64,000 nt of DNA from Euryarchaeota archaeon (GCA_016207515.1 JACQPN010000020.1:41824-105823); one strand, 5' to 3'. Numbered from the stretch's first letter, positions 53,269 through 63,069 are shown. Made by a program: numbers and translations. Notes: generated from the sequence alone by a model not told the origin.

Positions 53269-54603
53269 GTGAGAGACGAGGAATCCGGGGATCCCAGATC
53301 GCCCGCGAATGGCGACGACGCCGAGAATGGGCCGGGCCCCGGTTGGCGCGACGCATCGCAACGACGCCTCTCAAGCTTCGGCGCCAAGGAAGAGCGCTCA
53401 CCAGAGTTCTTCACCGTCACCGGCCTCAACCAACGCCTGAAGGAACTCGTGGAGAAGGCACCGCATCTACGCGACATCTGGGTCAAGGGCGAGATATCGA
53501 ACTTCAGACTCTACCCGAGCGGTCACGCGTACTTCACGTTGAAAGACACGTCTTCGCAGGTGCCGGCCGTGATGTGGCGCGGCCAGGTCCGTTCCTTGAA
53601 GTTCGACCCCAAGGACGGCCAATCCGTGCTCGTTCGGGGCGCCGTGGTCGTGTACGAGAGCGGCGGCAAGTACCAGGTGAACGTCATCGAGATGCGGCCC
53701 GAGGGGCTCGGTGAGCTTTTCCTCCGATTCAAGCAGTTGCACGCGAAGTTGGAGGCGGAGGGGCTCTTCGCCCAGGAGAGGAAAAAACCGTTGCCGGAGA
53801 TTCCCGCGACGGTCGGCATCGTCACGGCGAAGAAGGGCGCCGCCATACAGGACATGTTGAAGACCATCTCGAAGCGGCGGCCGCAGACGCAGGTGATCCT
53901 CAAATCCGTGCGCGTACAGGGCGAGGGCGCCGCGAGGGAAGTCGCGGACGCGATCCGGTTATTCAATGAAAAGCGACCCGTGGACGTGCTCATCGTGGGC
54001 CGTGGCGGTGGATCCATCGAGGACCTTTGGGCGTTCAACGAGGAGATCGTCGCGAGGGCGATCGCGGCCTCCAGTATCCCCGTGATCTCGGCCGTCGGTC
54101 ACGAGAGCGATTTCACGATCGCGGATTTCGTCGCGGACGTGCGGGCGCCGACGCCTACGGGTGCGGCGCAATTGGCCGTTCCGGACAACGTCGAGCTCCT
54201 CCGTCGGACACGGGGCGCCGAGCTCCATCTTTCACGGGCACTCTCGAAGGCGATCGGCGTCTCCCGGGAGCGGCTCGACGGGCTTCTCATGCGTCCGGTG
54301 CTTCGCAATCCCGAACGCATCATCATGGAGGCCAGGCAACGCGTGGACGAGTTCTGGGGGCGGCTCTCGTATTCGGGACGTGTGCGTCACGAGGTCGCAG
54401 CGGGTCGTCTCGCGAAGGCGAGCGGTGTGCTTGAATCGCTCTCGCCGTTGAAGACCCTGGCGCGCGGTTACGCTCTTGCGTTCGACGGACGCGGCGCGGC
54501 CGTAGCTAGCATCGCGGGTGTGGCGGAAGGGGAACCGCTCACCGTCCGCGTGAAGGATGGGGAGATCGCGACGAAGGTGACGAAGAAGAGGCGTTTGGCA
54601 TGA
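53269..54603 (+). CDS. xseA: Exodeoxyribonuclease VII large subunit
   Basis: The 444-residue protein matches bacterial XseA. An N-terminal OB-fold (VTGLNQRLKELVEKAPHLRDIWVKGEISNF) is followed by the catalytic core with VGIVTAKKGAAIQDML and GRGGGSIEDLWAFNEE, and VISAVGHESDFTIADFVADVRAPTPTGAA. With XseB it digests single-stranded DNA. It is rare in archaea, so transfer from bacteria is likely, though the promoter is archaeal and codon use matches the host. Confidence 0.95.
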   Translation: MRDEESGDPRSPANGDDAENGPGPGWRDASQRRLSSFGAKEERSPEFFTVTGLNQRLKELVEKAPHLRDIWVKGEISNFRLYPSGHAYFTLKDTSSQVPAVMWRGQVRSLKFDPKDGQSVLVRGAVVVYESGGKYQVNVIEMRPEGLGELFLRFKQLHAKLEAEGLFAQERKKPLPEIPATVGIVTAKKGAAIQDMLKTISKRRPQTQVILKSVRVQGEGAAREVADAIRLFNEKRPVDVLIVGRGGGSIEDLWAFNEEIVARAIAASSIPVISAVGHESDFTIADFVADVRAPTPTGAAQLAVPDNVELLRRTRGAELHLSRALSKAIGVSRERLDGLLMRPVLRNPERIIMEARQRVDEFWGRLSYSGRVRHEVAAGRLAKASGVLESLSPLKTLARGYALAFDGRGAAVASIAGVAEGEPLTVRVKDGEIATKVTKKRRLA

Positions 54604-54824
54604 AGAAAAGCGAAGTGACGTTCGAGGAAGCGATCAAGCGCTTGGAGGCGATTGTGGACGAGTTGGAGGCCGGTGAACTCACGCTCGAACAGTCGTTGTC
54701 CAAGTACGAGGAGGGCGTCTCGATGGCGAAGGCCTGCCGTCTGCGCCTCGACGAGGCGGAGACGAGGTTGAAGGAACTCTTGGACAACGGCGATGTCGTG
54801 GACGCGGAAGGCGTCGAGCGATAG
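54600..54824 (+). CDS. xseB: Exodeoxyribonuclease VII small subunit
   Basis: The 74-residue protein reads VTFEEAIKRLEAIVDELEAGELTLEQSLSKYEEGV, the XseB signature. It overlaps the xseA stop by four bases (ATGA). It is the small subunit that assembles on XseA. Confidence 0.95.
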   Translation: MKKSEVTFEEAIKRLEAIVDELEAGELTLEQSLSKYEEGVSMAKACRLRLDEAETRLKELLDNGDVVDAEGVER

Positions 54825-55147
54825 GGCCCAAGATGACTTGCGCGGGGGCCGCCTCCCGGAAGGCTGCAGAAAGACGGTTGTGGGTCCGTCTCCCACTACG
54901 TAGTCTTGGAGGCTTGAAGCGTTAGGTGGAAGCCCCCGTCGCAAGATGGTACACGAGTGGCCGGCATGATGTTTATCGGTATGTCAGCGACCCAATCCGG
55001 GTTGCAACGTGGTGGTTGCGAGGCGCCGTCACGGTGTCGGAACGGTTTCATTGTGCTGGTCTCACGCGTCGACCCGGCTCTCATCGTTGGGGATGCGGCG
55101 TCTTGACGGCGGACACCTTTAAGCTCAAGGATGAGCCTGCCGAACGC
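54825..55147. promoter_or_regulatory. Intergenic region with promoter of the VOC gene
   Basis: These 323 bases hold no convincing gene. TATA-like CCTTTAAG (55116-55123) lies 24 bases before the VOC ATG. Confidence 0.5.
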
Positions 55148-55534
55148 ATGTCTTCGAAGACCAGCGTCTTCCTGAACGTCATTGACATAGATCGATCCAT
55201 CCGTTTCTATGAAGGCCTCGGGTTCACGACGGTGAAGAAGCATCCGAGCCGCAATGGGAAGTACACGGCCTATGCGGATCTCGAGCTCGACGGCGCGGAA
55301 CTCTCCCTCGGCCACATACCGTCAAACGACGAGAGGTCCTTCCGCGAGTGGGTGGCGACCCCGCTCGGGGCCGGCGTCGTCGTTTACTTCTCCGTCCCGG
55401 ACGCCGAGAAGCATCACCACCTCGCGAAGAAGATCGGGGCGACCATCGAGGCGCCGCTGGAGAAACGGTCGTACGGGACGGCGTTCACCATGAACGATCC
55501 CGACGGGTACACCATCACGTTTCTCCAGGAATGA
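55148..55534 (+). CDS. VOC-family (glyoxalase/bleomycin-resistance fold) protein
   Basis: The 128-residue protein has the VOC beta-alpha-beta pattern: SVFLNVIDIDRSIRFYEGLGFTTV, then ELDGAELSLGH and the terminal MNDPDGYTITFLQE. A metal-binding Glu/His set is plausible but the enzyme activity cannot be read. The start at the ATG follows the TATA box. Confidence 0.82.
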   Translation: MSSKTSVFLNVIDIDRSIRFYEGLGFTTVKKHPSRNGKYTAYADLELDGAELSLGHIPSNDERSFREWVATPLGAGVVVYFSVPDAEKHHHLAKKIGATIEAPLEKRSYGTAFTMNDPDGYTITFLQE

Positions 55535-55554
55535 GACCGCATCCGACGGCGTCG

Positions 55555-57558
55555 TCACTTGGCGCTACGCGGCCGCGTGGTCAGGATGATAGCCCTCGCG
55601 AAATCTTCTGCGCTCGCGTAGCGGCCTTGGGGGTCGGGTTCCAAGGCGCGCTTAAGTGTCGCCTGCCATTCTTCTGGAACGTTCCCGTTCGGGGGCACGG
55701 CGCCGGATAAGGCTTCCCAAAGGGTGACGGCCGCGGAATAGACGTCGCTACGTGCATCGACGTTCTCCCCCGCGGCCTGCTCCGGGCTCATGTACTTGAG
55801 TGTTCCCGGTTGGGTATCGCCGGCGAGGCGGGTCCCCTCGGAGCGGCGGGTGACCGTCCCGAAGTCGAGCAACACCGCATTACCCTCGGGCGTCAGCATC
55901 ACGTTGTCGGGTTTGACGTCGCGGTGGAAGATCCCGTGCCTGTGGAGGGCGTCGAGTCCGGCGAGAAGATCCGTTCCCAGTCGCGTCGTCTCCGCCGACG
56001 TGAGCCGCCCTCGTTTGAACCGCGTCCGCAGCGTCTCCCCCTTCACGTATCCAAGGACGAGGATATGGCCTGACGGCGTCCTCTCAAGCCCCTTGAAGGC
56101 GACGAGGTTCGGGTGTTCCACCGTGAGAAGCGTCTCGGCCTCGCGACGGAACCGTTCGAGCGCCTCCGGGTCGCTACGCCATTCGGCGAGTAGCTCCTTC
56201 ACGACGACGTGCTCGCCGGAGACGCGGTCGAAGGCGGTGAACGTCCGACCGAAGGCACCGGCTCCGAGGAACTGTTGGATCTCGAACCTGCCGAGGAAAG
56301 TCGCCCCCTCGATGATGGTGCTCGACTGGCCGCGGTCCGCCGCGGCCCGCTCCATCTCGACCAATGCCCGGATATTCTTCGCTTGTCTCTCGGAGACGCC
56401 GAGCCGTAAACGAAGGTCCTCTAGCTCCGCGTCGTCCTTCCCGAGTTCCACATGCGCCCTGTAGATGGTCTGTTTTCTCCACCCGACTTCCGAAGCGCCG
56501 GAAGGGGAGCTCCGGTGGAGCGCCGAATACACGGCACCACAGACGGCGACCACCGCGACGCTGCCAAGAAGCGACGTCTCCAATGTGGCACCCTGGATGT
56601 CGGAGAGGAGGACGGCGATGAGCGCTACCGCGAGCGCGAGGATGGCCAACTGGAACGCGCCGCCAAGATTCCTTGCCGCCCCTTCCGGCATGTCGAGAAG
56701 ATCGTATCGCCGTATCGCGGAAGCGAGCACTGGCACGAAGAGGAACCAGCGGCCCGAGTAGAGGAGCGTGAATGCGGCTTCCTGGAACGGGGGCACGAGG
56801 AACAATGCCCAGGCACCCATCACGACCACGAGCAACTCGCCGAGCGAGCGCGTCGTCTCCTCGAAGTGCAGCCGGTTGGCCGGCAATACGCGCGATCTCG
56901 CGAAGCCCCAAGCAACCAGCGCGACGACCACGAGTCCGCCGATGAGGAACGGGATGGAATTCGCTTCCGGGAGGCGGGCGGTGGTGGCAGGCGTTCCCGA
57001 GAAATCCACGGTCAAGAGCGGGATGCGGGGGAGGACGACCACACCGAACGCGACGACGAGAGCGCCAAGACGGTCGCGCTGCAAGGTACGACGCTCCCAG
57101 AGGTAGGATGAGACGAGGAGGACGAAGGCCCCGATATAATACGCACCGAGTTCCATGGTGTAGAGCCAACGCCAATCCCACGCCGCCATGTAGGCGGAGG
57201 ACGGCGGAAGAAGCGCGAAAAGGCCGAGCATCGCCACGGGGAACGCGAATATCGCCGCCGCCTCCTTCGTCTTGTAGCCGCCGGGGCGTAGCGCCAGAGC
57301 GAACAGAAGCAGCATCGGCGGGTCGATGAAGACCGGGACCAAGCCTGCGAAGCGGATGAGGTCTGCCGTCGGCTTGTCGAAGAACGGCGTATGGGCCGCG
57401 CCGTCGAGAAGGTAGTTCACCCCAACCAATCCCAAGTAGAGACCGAGAGGTGTGCGGCCCGCGCGATCCGGGCTCTTTCTCAACACCATTGCACCGAGGA
57501 TCACCAGGAAGCCGCCGAGCGCGACGTTCGCAGCGAAACCCAGCCCGGGGATTGCCAA
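55555..57558 (-). CDS. Membrane Hanks-type Ser/Thr protein kinase 2
   Basis: The 667-residue protein starts at TTG three bases after the FHA gene (or at the overlapping CTG). It has an N-terminal seven- to ten-helix membrane domain (about residues 10-380) resembling 7TM sensor proteins, a helical linker, then a complete kinase domain: GAGAFGRTFTAFD, catalytic Lys in VVKELL, HRDVKPDNVMLT (about residue 541) and DFGTVT, MSPEQAAGE. All catalytic residues are present. With the upstream wHTH-FHA gene it forms a signalling operon. Confidence 0.88.
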   Translation of the reverse strand: MAIPGLGFAANVALGGFLVILGAMVLRKSPDRAGRTPLGLYLGLVGVNYLLDGAAHTPFFDKPTADLIRFAGLVPVFIDPPMLLLFALALRPGGYKTKEAAAIFAFPVAMLGLFALLPPSSAYMAAWDWRWLYTMELGAYYIGAFVLLVSSYLWERRTLQRDRLGALVVAFGVVVLPRIPLLTVDFSGTPATTARLPEANSIPFLIGGLVVVALVAWGFARSRVLPANRLHFEETTRSLGELLVVVMGAWALFLVPPFQEAAFTLLYSGRWFLFVPVLASAIRRYDLLDMPEGAARNLGGAFQLAILALAVALIAVLLSDIQGATLETSLLGSVAVVAVCGAVYSALHRSSPSGASEVGWRKQTIYRAHVELGKDDAELEDLRLRLGVSERQAKNIRALVEMERAAADRGQSSTIIEGATFLGRFEIQQFLGAGAFGRTFTAFDRVSGEHVVVKELLAEWRSDPEALERFRREAETLLTVEHPNLVAFKGLERTPSGHILVLGYVKGETLRTRFKRGRLTSAETTRLGTDLLAGLDALHRHGIFHRDVKPDNVMLTPEGNAVLLDFGTVTRRSEGTRLAGDTQPGTLKYMSPEQAAGENVDARSDVYSAAVTLWEALSGAVPPNGNVPEEWQATLKRALEPDPQGRYASAEDFARAIILTTRPRSAK

Positions 57559-57560
57559 AC

Positions 57561-58292
57561 TCAGATCCCGTCCCGGATCAAGAGGTGGCTCTTGCCCACG
57601 GTCAAAAGGTCGCCGTGCGCAATGCCAACCGTCTCGCCCGTGGGGACGGGCTGGAAGTTGACTCGTGTGCCATTCGTCGAGCGTAGGTCCGTGAGCGTCC
57701 ACCCGTTCGACCCCTTCCGCAGCATCGCATGCCGAGCGCTTGCGAACGCGTCGTAGGCGAGCGAGACGTCGGCCTTCGCGTCGCGGCCGAGGATGAAGCT
57801 CACTTTCCCGCCGAGGCCGAACCATCGGCCCGGTGTGTCACCGTGGATAAGGAGGAGCCCGGGCCCGGAGGCGAGTGTCGACGGTTTGCGGGCAACACTA
57901 GGCAGCGTCGCCGCGGGCGGAAGGCTTGCGGGGTCGGTCGTGACGGCCAAGGAAAGGATGCTCTCTTTCAAGGCGAAAAGGCCGGCAGGATTGGCACAGT
58001 ATTCGGTGGCGCGTAAGACGCCTCGCCGCGATTGCCTCGCGAGCACGAGTCCCATCTCCTCGAGCTCGTCGAGGTGCTTTTTCAAGGCCTGTCTCGTCAT
58101 CCCGAATTCGGTCGCAAGGTCCGGCATGAACGACGGCGTGCCGAGCTTGTGAAGGAGCCCTATCCGGACAGGGTTGGAGAGCGCTTCGAGGGCTCGCGCA
58201 AGGTCCTCGTAGCCGGTCGGTCGCGCGGGTCGTGCATCGGCCTCCTGCCCCTGTGGAAAGTCCTGTGCCCGCCCCGCCTCTTCCCCTTGCAT
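57561..58292 (-). CDS. ArsR-like winged-helix protein with FHA domain
   Basis: The 243-residue protein has an N-terminal wHTH (residues 28-105: ALEALSNPVRIGLLHKLGTPSFMPDLATEFGMTRQALKKHLDEL) and a C-terminal FHA domain (about 145-240: FILGRDAKADVSLAYDAFASARHAML, STNGTRVNFQPV), which binds phosphothreonine. The combination suggests a transcription factor controlled by the kinase encoded immediately downstream in the same operon. A GGAGGAATCC lies upstream of the ATG. Confidence 0.87.
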   Translation of the reverse strand: MQGEEAGRAQDFPQGQEADARPARPTGYEDLARALEALSNPVRIGLLHKLGTPSFMPDLATEFGMTRQALKKHLDELEEMGLVLARQSRRGVLRATEYCANPAGLFALKESILSLAVTTDPASLPPAATLPSVARKPSTLASGPGLLLIHGDTPGRWFGLGGKVSFILGRDAKADVSLAYDAFASARHAMLRKGSNGWTLTDLRSTNGTRVNFQPVPTGETVGIAHGDLLTVGKSHLLIRDGI

Positions 58293-58363
58293 CGGGTTCG
58301 GATTCCTCCTCTATCTGAAAATGGTTGCGCTTGAACCCTGGTTACAACAAAGCCGCGCCTTAA

Positions 58364-59422
58364 ATGCGAAAAGGTAATGGTGCCCGGCAAGCTGCGCCAA
58401 GCGTGGCCGTCTTCACGGACGTCGTCTTCTGGCTCGGCATTTCGGCCGTGGGCCTCTTGCTTCTCAATGAGGGCGCCAAATTCATCACGGATTACGCGAC
58501 GCTCTTCTCGAAGAAGACCGGGCAATCCATGTTCATCGTCGGGATGTTCCTAGTCTCTGGCTTGTCCGTTCTTCCAGAGATCCTTGTCTCCCTCTTGGCC
58601 CTGCGGGACGGAAACAACGATTTGGCGATGGCAAACGCCTTGGTGAGCAACATAGTGACCATCAGTTTCCTCGTGGGCGTTTCGGCGGTGTTGTCGCCCT
58701 TGCGTGTGAGTCGCGAGGTGATCTTGCGCGACGCCGTTTTCCTTCTCACATTCACCTTCATCGCGACGGCGTTGCTACTAGACGGCGATCTGACCAGGTT
58801 CGACGGCATAGTTCTCCTTGTGATGTTCGTTCCATACGTGGTCAACCTGCTCACCGCCAGGCAGACGGTGCCAGCGGAGGAACTGCGGTTGACGCTTCGC
58901 GATATCGAAGTGGAGTTGAAGGTGATGGGCAGGCTCTTTGACCGCCGCATAACGCTACGGGTCGGGCCCCAGTGGTTCGTCGTTGGCCTGGCACTCGCGT
59001 TCATAGGCGCGGAGGTCGTGATCCGTGGAGGAGTCACGACCGCGACCCTCCTCGGGATTTCGCCATGGTTCATCGGCGCGACCCTCTTCGCGATCGGTAC
59101 GAGCCTTCCCGACATGGCCGCCGTGTACCATTCGACCACGCGCGGCCACGCTGACATGGCGCTGGGTCTCGGAATCGGGGCGAACATCTTCAGCATCATC
59201 CTCAACCTCGGCCTCATGGGAGTGGTGTATCCGTCGAGTTACGACCTCACGCGGCTCGTGCCGGCGCTGGCATTCATGGTGCTTTCGACGATCCTTCTCG
59301 TCTGGTTCATGATAACGGGCGCGAAGGTGTCGAGGCGGGAGGGTACTGTGCTCGTTTCCCTCTTCTTCGTCTACCTCGTCGTCGATTACGTGTATTCAAC
59401 CTATTTTCCCCACTTCTTTTAA
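58364..59422 (+). CDS. CaCA-family cation/calcium antiporter
   Basis: The 352-residue protein has about ten helices and the two alpha-repeats: SGLSVLPEILVSLLAL with NALVSNIVTISFLVG, and FAIGTSLPDMAAVYHSTTRGHADMALGLGIGANIFSI. These acidic signatures (PE, PD) define Na+/Ca2+ or H+/Ca2+ exchangers. The start may be the GTG at 58403, since TTAAATG at the first ATG looks like a TATA box. It is divergent from the wHTH-FHA gene. Confidence 0.85.
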   Translation: MRKGNGARQAAPSVAVFTDVVFWLGISAVGLLLLNEGAKFITDYATLFSKKTGQSMFIVGMFLVSGLSVLPEILVSLLALRDGNNDLAMANALVSNIVTISFLVGVSAVLSPLRVSREVILRDAVFLLTFTFIATALLLDGDLTRFDGIVLLVMFVPYVVNLLTARQTVPAEELRLTLRDIEVELKVMGRLFDRRITLRVGPQWFVVGLALAFIGAEVVIRGGVTTATLLGISPWFIGATLFAIGTSLPDMAAVYHSTTRGHADMALGLGIGANIFSIILNLGLMGVVYPSSYDLTRLVPALAFMVLSTILLVWFMITGAKVSRREGTVLVSLFFVYLVVDYVYSTYFPHFF

Positions 59423-59518
59423 GTGGACGGGCCGGAACTTGACCAAAGGTTAAAGGCGAAGGGCGTCTACTCGCGACGGCTCCGCCAAGATGGTGGCGGT
59501 GAAACTCGTGAACCTCCG

Positions 59519-61177
59519 ATGCGGATCCTGGTGTTTGACGGTTATGTCGATGAACCCGCCTGCCTAGGGGTCCCGCCGTACCTCTCTCCACACGCCCGTT
59601 ACGTGAACGGCGTCGCCAAGGAGCTCGGCCACGATTGCGATTACATCACCATCGACGAATGGCGGCAGCGTAGCCCACGCCGGGAACTCATCGACAAGGC
59701 CGACCTCATGGTGATGGTCTCTGGCGCCATGGTGCCGGGGAAGTACCTTCGCGCGACGCCGATGTCGTACCGGGAAGCGACCGACGTTGCTTCGCACTTC
59801 CGGGGCGACGTCATCCTCGCCGGCGCGTCGGCGCTTTACGGTTTCGGCCGCGGGGGCGGGAAAGAGACCGTCGGCAAGGAGGTGTTGAAGAGCGTCTTCA
59901 CCCACGTCGCCCGGTTGGACGCGGACGCGCTACTCTACGATCTTTTGGACTCCGGCCACGCGACGCAACGACGCCGGACGCACGAAGAATGGCGGCGATG
60001 GTCGATACTCGGCGCTCCCATCGCAAGGCAGGCGCCCGACTATCCGAACCCGCTCATCGCCGAGATAGACACCTACAAGGGTTGCGTCCGTTACATCAGC
60101 GGCGGCTGCTCTTTTTGCATGGAACCGAAGGAAGGCAAGCCCCTCTTTCGCCCGATAATCGACGTCATCGACGAATGCGGGGCGCTCCATGATGCCGGTG
60201 TCGTGAACCTGCGCATCGGCGGCCAAGCATGTTTCTTCTCGTATCACTCCGAAGGCGTCGGAAAGACGCAGACGCCGAAGTTGAACCCCGGCGCAATCAG
60301 GGAACTCCTCGCTGGCATCCGTGAGCGTTGCCCACGTCTCCAAGTCCTCTGCATCGACAACGTGGACCCCGCCATCATGGCCGCGCATCCGAAGGAGGCG
60401 TTCGAGATAGCGAAGGTCGTAGGCGAGTATTGCACCGCCGGGAACATCGCGGCCTTCGGCCTTGAGACCGCGGACCCGGCCGTGAAGGAAGCGAACAATC
60501 TGAACGCCAGCGTCGAGGAAGTGATGACCGCCATCCGTATCCTCAACGAGGCCTCGGGAGAGCGTGGTGCCAACGGTATGCCGAAGTTCCTCCCCGGCAT
60601 CAATTTCCTTGCCGGGCTTGCCGGCGAGACGCCGAAGACCTTCGAATTGAACCTTGGTTTCCTGAAGTCCCTCATGAAAGACGGACTCGTCGTGCGCCGC
60701 ATCAACATCCGCAAGGTCTTGACGTTCACCGGCGAAGCGGACACGCACGACCGCGAGTACCATGCCTTCAAGGCCCGTGTCCGCGATGAGATCGACCACG
60801 AGATGTTGAAGCGCGTCGTCCCGGTCGGGACCGTGCTCAAGGACGTCTTCATGGAGGTGCGCGACGGCGGGTACACGTTCGGCCGGCAGATCGGCACCTA
60901 TCCACTCCTCGTCGGTCTCGAATACCCCGTCGAGTTGAACCGGTTCACGGACATATTGGTGACCGACCACGGACAGCGGTCCATAACGGGCATCTCGATC
61001 CCCGTCGCCGTGAACAAGGCGTCCATACGCGAATTGTCGGCGCTTCCCGGGGTCGGTAAGAAACGCGCGACGCGTCTCGTGGTGAAGCGCCCGTTCGGCT
61101 CGCTCCAGGAGATGTACTCGGCGCTCGACGAACCGGAAGCGCTTCGACCCGTGGAGAGATACTTGAGCCTCGATTAG
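59519..61177 (+). CDS. Radical SAM protein with C-terminal helix-hairpin-helix
   Basis: The 552-residue protein has a cobalamin-binding-like N-terminus (about residues 1-130), a radical SAM cluster motif C-x7-C-x2-C in GCVRYISGGCSFCMEP (about residue 190), a TIM barrel, and a C-terminal HhH motif (ALPGVGKKRATRLVVKRPFG). It is an archaeal group linked to tRNA or DNA modification in other genomes, with substrate unknown. I start at MRILVFDG because a TATA-like GGTTAAAG lies about 65 bases upstream. Confidence 0.83.
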   Translation: MRILVFDGYVDEPACLGVPPYLSPHARYVNGVAKELGHDCDYITIDEWRQRSPRRELIDKADLMVMVSGAMVPGKYLRATPMSYREATDVASHFRGDVILAGASALYGFGRGGGKETVGKEVLKSVFTHVARLDADALLYDLLDSGHATQRRRTHEEWRRWSILGAPIARQAPDYPNPLIAEIDTYKGCVRYISGGCSFCMEPKEGKPLFRPIIDVIDECGALHDAGVVNLRIGGQACFFSYHSEGVGKTQTPKLNPGAIRELLAGIRERCPRLQVLCIDNVDPAIMAAHPKEAFEIAKVVGEYCTAGNIAAFGLETADPAVKEANNLNASVEEVMTAIRILNEASGERGANGMPKFLPGINFLAGLAGETPKTFELNLGFLKSLMKDGLVVRRINIRKVLTFTGEADTHDREYHAFKARVRDEIDHEMLKRVVPVGTVLKDVFMEVRDGGYTFGRQIGTYPLLVGLEYPVELNRFTDILVTDHGQRSITGISIPVAVNKASIRELSALPGVGKKRATRLVVKRPFGSLQEMYSALDEPEALRPVERYLSLD

Positions 61178-61184
61178 GTGCAGA

Positions 61185-61955
61185 ATGGGAACGATAGACG
61201 AGCAAGCGCTTTCAAGGACCGGTGACGACGCCCGACGACCGTCAATCACGATAATCGGCACGGGCCACGTCTTCGATCTCAAGGACCGGCTCACCTACGA
61301 GATCAGCATCCGACAGCCGCACCTCGTGGCTCTCGAACTCGACCAGCGTCGTTTCGAAGCGCTCACCTCGAAGAAGGACGAGGTATCGAAGCGCGACGCA
61401 CCCCTCACGTACCGCCTGCTGGCGGACTTCCAGGAGAGGCTCGCGAAGGGGTTCGGAACGACCGTCGGGGGCGAGATGGTCGCCGCCGCCGAGACCGCGA
61501 AAACGATCGGCGCGGCCGTCGCGCTCATCGACGCCGATGCGCAGGTCGTGTTCCAACGCTTGTGGAAGTCGATGGGTTTCATGGAACGCATGCGCCTCTT
61601 CTTCTCTATCTTCGCCGGGATATTCACGACGCGAAAACAGGTGGAATCGCAAGTAGAACAACTGGAAGACGATGCCGAGGGTGTCATCGAAGAGGTGGGG
61701 AAGGAGTTCCCGACGGTGAAGCGCGTCCTCATCGACGACAGGAACCGTCACATGGCCCACGCGCTACGGAAGCTCTCGATGGAGTACGAACGCATAGTCG
61801 CCGTGGTGGGCGACGGCCACGTCGCGGGCCTCAAGGCGGAACTCGAACGCGAGGGATTGACGGCGGACGTGGTGAGGCTTAAGCAGTTGAGACGGCCCGC
61901 GGGAGGGACGGTGACGGTGAGCTATTCCGTTGGCGCGAAGAATTGGGAGAAATGA
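61185..61955 (+). CDS. TraB/PrgY family protein
   Basis: The 256-residue protein has the TraB pattern: IIGTGHVFDLKDRLTYEI, VALELDQRRFEAL, and the C-terminal VAVVGDGHVAGLKAEL. Two His/Glu pairs may bind metal (ChaN/Tiki-like fold). Relatives inhibit pheromones or act as metalloproteases. It lies 7 bases after the radical SAM gene, so one operon. Unlike many TraB proteins it has no C-terminal transmembrane helices. Confidence 0.85.
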   Translation: MGTIDEQALSRTGDDARRPSITIIGTGHVFDLKDRLTYEISIRQPHLVALELDQRRFEALTSKKDEVSKRDAPLTYRLLADFQERLAKGFGTTVGGEMVAAAETAKTIGAAVALIDADAQVVFQRLWKSMGFMERMRLFFSIFAGIFTTRKQVESQVEQLEDDAEGVIEEVGKEFPTVKRVLIDDRNRHMAHALRKLSMEYERIVAVVGDGHVAGLKAELEREGLTADVVRLKQLRRPAGGTVTVSYSVGAKNWEK

Positions 61956-61992
61956 CGCCGAATCATGCGAAGCGACGTACAATATAGGGCAC

Positions 61993-62334
61993 TCACCGCA
62001 GTTCTTCCAGACTATCCTTCACATCCGTAAGCAGTTCATTCGCCCTCTTCACGTGCTTCAACTTCTCCACCGGCGTCGCCGCTTCCCTTGCCCATTGGAG
62101 TAGCGTCGCGACGTCGTCGAGGTTCCTGTTCACGGTCATCGAAAGCGCGTCGTCGAACAGCTTCTCGTGGGGCGAAGGGAGGGTCCTAGGGGGCGGCGCA
62201 TCGCCGCGGGGCGGCTGCTTGATATCAAGTGTCTGAGCGTCCTTGACGACCTCGAATGCCGGCTCATCGGCTTCGTTTGCCGCGGCCTCTTGACTTTTCA
62301 ACCTTGCCGCGATCTTCTTGGGGGTCTCGATCAT
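61993..62334 (-). CDS. Hypothetical helical protein
   Basis: The 113-residue protein has a disordered N-terminus and a helical C-terminal half (HEKLFDDALSMTVNRNLDDVATLLQWA, then KLKHVKRANELLTDVKDSLEEL). No family recognised. Its start overlaps the preceding gene by four bases. Confidence 0.6.
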   Translation of the reverse strand: MIETPKKIAARLKSQEAAANEADEPAFEVVKDAQTLDIKQPPRGDAPPPRTLPSPHEKLFDDALSMTVNRNLDDVATLLQWAREAATPVEKLKHVKRANELLTDVKDSLEELR

Positions 62335-62681
62335 CGTATCGCCCTCAGGTCGTTCTTGTCCTCAAGGTCGAAATCGTCCGGGATGTCGTCGAGACCGAAC
62401 GCCGCGAGGACGTTCGTCGAGTCGACTGCCCAGTACATGACGCTGTCCTTGTTCGCGCTGTGCCCCTTTTGCGATGCGTCCTCATGGACGACCAGAATCG
62501 ACGTCGCGATGTTCATAAGGCCCGGAACGCCTCGGGCACGGTGTTTGGTGAAGGCACGTTTGAGAAGGCGGTCCTCGGGGGCTTGCGTGAAAGTGGGCGG
62601 GGACCTAGGCTGAGTAAGACGTGATTCACAACAAATCCGAAACCGCGGATGATTGTTTTTCGTGTTCATAGGCCGTCTCAC
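62331..62681 (-). CDS. Hypothetical protein
   Basis: The frame gives 116 residues, but the N-terminal part is low-confidence; the segment from about residue 56 (MNIATSILVVHEDASQKGH ... DDIPDDFDLEDK) looks real. The stop overlaps the next gene (ATGA), supporting a shared operon. The start could be ATG at 62516. Confidence 0.5.
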   Translation of the reverse strand: MRRPMNTKNNHPRFRICCESRLTQPRSPPTFTQAPEDRLLKRAFTKHRARGVPGLMNIATSILVVHEDASQKGHSANKDSVMYWAVDSTNVLAAFGLDDIPDDFDLEDKNDLRAIR

Positions 62682-63069
62682 AATCGGTGGTTACAAATGC
62701 CTTTCATGCTCGAAGAAATTTGCACATGAGCGGTCTCAGCGTTTCCTCCAATTGAGCTTTTCGAAATCATATCGTGGGCGTCCAGTTCTATTACGAAGTG
62801 CCCGGTGATTTGGGATTCCCCCTAAAATCGCGTACCGACTGGCCTTGTGGCGTCCCTAAAGAGTCATGACGCGCGGGCCAGTATGATGATCAATCACGTC
62901 GCAACGGGTACGGCGCGGACGGCTCTCCTCATAACGCTCAACGCCACCATTCACTCTTCGAATCGCGCACTGATTCCGTACAATGGTCGAGCCTTTAGGT
63001 ACCAAAGCCTATATGGCCGCGAACGCATGCCCCACCGCCCTGAATAGCCATGGGCAGGATTTTGAAACT
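62682..63069. other. Gene-poor stretch
   Basis: These 388 bases hold no credible gene, RNA or repeat that I can see. Base composition is lower in GC than average. Confidence 0.6.

Noticed and set aside
59930..61294. A 454-residue frame antisense to the radical SAM gene
   Set aside because: It is a high-GC shadow; the sense frame has the CxxC-type cluster and HhH motifs.
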